Source of the DNA: Prevotellaceae bacterium
Lineage (GTDB): Bacteria; Bacteroidota; Bacteroidia; Bacteroidales; UBA932
Length of the DNA stretch: 5,139 nt
Assembly (NCBI GenBank): GCA_031285695.1
Contig: JAITVR010000143.1
Coordinates: 1-5,139 of the forward strand
Direction: 5' to 3'
Position 1 is the stretch's first letter, and each line of letters starts with the position of its first letter. The notes under the pieces were generated by a model, which was not told the origin of the DNA, made no database searches, and was given only the letters and a program-made list of their open reading frames with translations. The position numbers were made by a program, and so were the translations under genes. This document shows, in pieces, positions 4,394 to 5,139 of this stretch.

Positions 4394-5139
4394 ATGGCAA
4401 GAGTAGTAAAATTCGAATCGCAAGACCGCAGAATTAATAATATTAATAAGGTATTAAATTCTTACGGCATTAAAGATATTGCGGAAGCAGAGGCAATCTG
4501 CGCCGGAAAAGGCGTTGACGCATATCAAGTGTGCGAGGATACGCAAAAAATCTGTTTTGAAAACGCAAAGTGGGCGTATGTAGTTGGTGCAGCCATCGCG
4601 TTTAAGAAGGGCTGCAAAAAAGCTGCCGAAGCTGCCGAAGCAATAGGCGAAGGCTTGCAGGCGTTTTGCATTCCCGGCTCGGTGGCGGACGACCGCAAGG
4701 TGGGCATTGGGCACGGCAACTTAGCCGCCATGCTGCTGCGCGAGGAAACCAAATGTTTTGCCTTTTTGGCAGGGCACGAAAGCTTTGCTGCTGCCGAAGG
4801 CGCCATTGGTATTGCCAAATCGGCCAACAAGGTGCGCAAGGAGCCGCTCCGCGTTATTCTGAACGGTTTGGGAAAAGATGCCGCTATGGTAATTTCGCGC
4901 ATCAACGGCTTTACCTACGTGCAAACGCAGTTTGACTACGCAAGCGGTGCGCTCAACGTGGTGAAGGAAAAACCTTACTCAAAGGGCGAGCGCGCCAGCG
5001 TAAAGTGCTACGGCTGCGATGATGTTCGCGAGGGCGTTGCCGTTATGCGCAGCGAGGGCGTTGACGTTTCCATTACCGGCAACTCCACCAACCCCACGCG
5101 CTTTCAGCACCCTGTGGCCGGCACCTATAAGAAGGAGTG
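4394..5139 (+). CDS. GGGtGRT protein, N-terminal 248 residues
   Basis: The frame is open from the ATG at 4394 to the window edge (248 codons plus two bases). It is recognised by highly conserved stretches of the GGGtGRT family: CFENAKWAYVVGAAIAFKKG (residues 54-73), GLQAFCIPGSVADDRKVGIG (87-106), HGNLAAMLLREETKCFAFLA (107-126), GHESFAAAEGAIGIAKSANK (127-146), VDVSITGNSTNPTRFQHPVA (223-242). The name-giving Gly-rich motif would lie further downstream, outside the window. The family's biochemical function is, as far as I know, undetermined. Its steady pairing with a NifU-like scaffold suggests a link to Fe-S or redox metabolism (inference). Many cysteines (36, 47, 54, 74, 92, 121, 205, 208) are visible; Cys205 and Cys208 form a CYGC pair. 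No signal peptide is present, so it is cytoplasmic. Confidence 0.9.
   Translation, partial: MARVVKFESQDRRINNINKVLNSYGIKDIAEAEAICAGKGVDAYQVCEDTQKICFENAKWAYVVGAAIAFKKGCKKAAEAAEAIGEGLQAFCIPGSVADDRKVGIGHGNLAAMLLREETKCFAFLAGHESFAAAEGAIGIAKSANKVRKEPLRVILNGLGKDAAMVISRINGFTYVQTQFDYASGALNVVKEKPYSKGERASVKCYGCDDVREGVAVMRSEGVDVSITGNSTNPTRFQHPVAGTYKKE

Noticed and set aside
4525..4905. Minus-strand open frames opposite the GGGtGRT gene
   Set aside because: The plus-strand reading is a highly conserved family member, so these are shadows.

Overview
The window looks like a chromosomal segment of a Bacteroidota bacterium. Three things point there. Several gene starts are preceded by the Bacteroidota-type -7 box TAnnTTTG (minus strand 247-240 and 3517-3510, plus strand 487-494 and 3620-3627). 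Shine-Dalgarno sequences are absent and the leaders are A-rich. The gene content also fits: a b558-family succinate dehydrogenase cytochrome subunit, futalosine-route menaquinone synthesis, and a NifU-like scaffold paired with a GGGtGRT protein.

Layout from left to right. Positions 1-188 (minus) hold the N-terminal part of sdhC, cut by the window edge. Positions 189-541 are an AT-rich intergenic region with divergent promoters, a hairpin, and an inverted pair of near-identical 17-19 nt sites, one lying on the -35-like box of the rightward promoter. Positions 542-2018 (plus) hold two overlapping, AT-rich genes: a 179-aa soluble protein with a degenerate phospholipase-D-like pattern, and a 316-aa protein with about five membrane segments. 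Positions 2024-3127 (minus) hold mqnC. Positions 3124-3504 (minus) hold a small exported protein that overlaps mqnC by ATGA and resembles the region ahead of the catalytic domain in Bacteroidota subtilisin-like proteases. Positions 3505-3672 are a divergent promoter region built from a 31-bp inverted repeat. Positions 3673-4365 (plus) hold the NifU-like scaffold gene, and 4394-5139 (plus) the GGGtGRT protein gene, cut by the right edge.

How the genes fit together. sdhC and mqnC both serve menaquinone-based respiration, SdhC as the quinone-reducing membrane anchor and MqnC as a step in making the quinone. MqnC needs a [4Fe-4S] cluster, and the divergent scaffold/GGGtGRT pair is probably linked to Fe-S metabolism, although its exact job is not established. 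The two-gene module at 542-2018 is unlike these neighbours: it is AT-rich, compact, has its own promoter, and abuts mqnC with only 5 nt between stop codons. It reads as an accessory cassette inserted between core metabolic genes. It is the best candidate here for an undescribed system, possibly a soluble sensor or regulator working with a membrane partner. That role is inference from architecture only.
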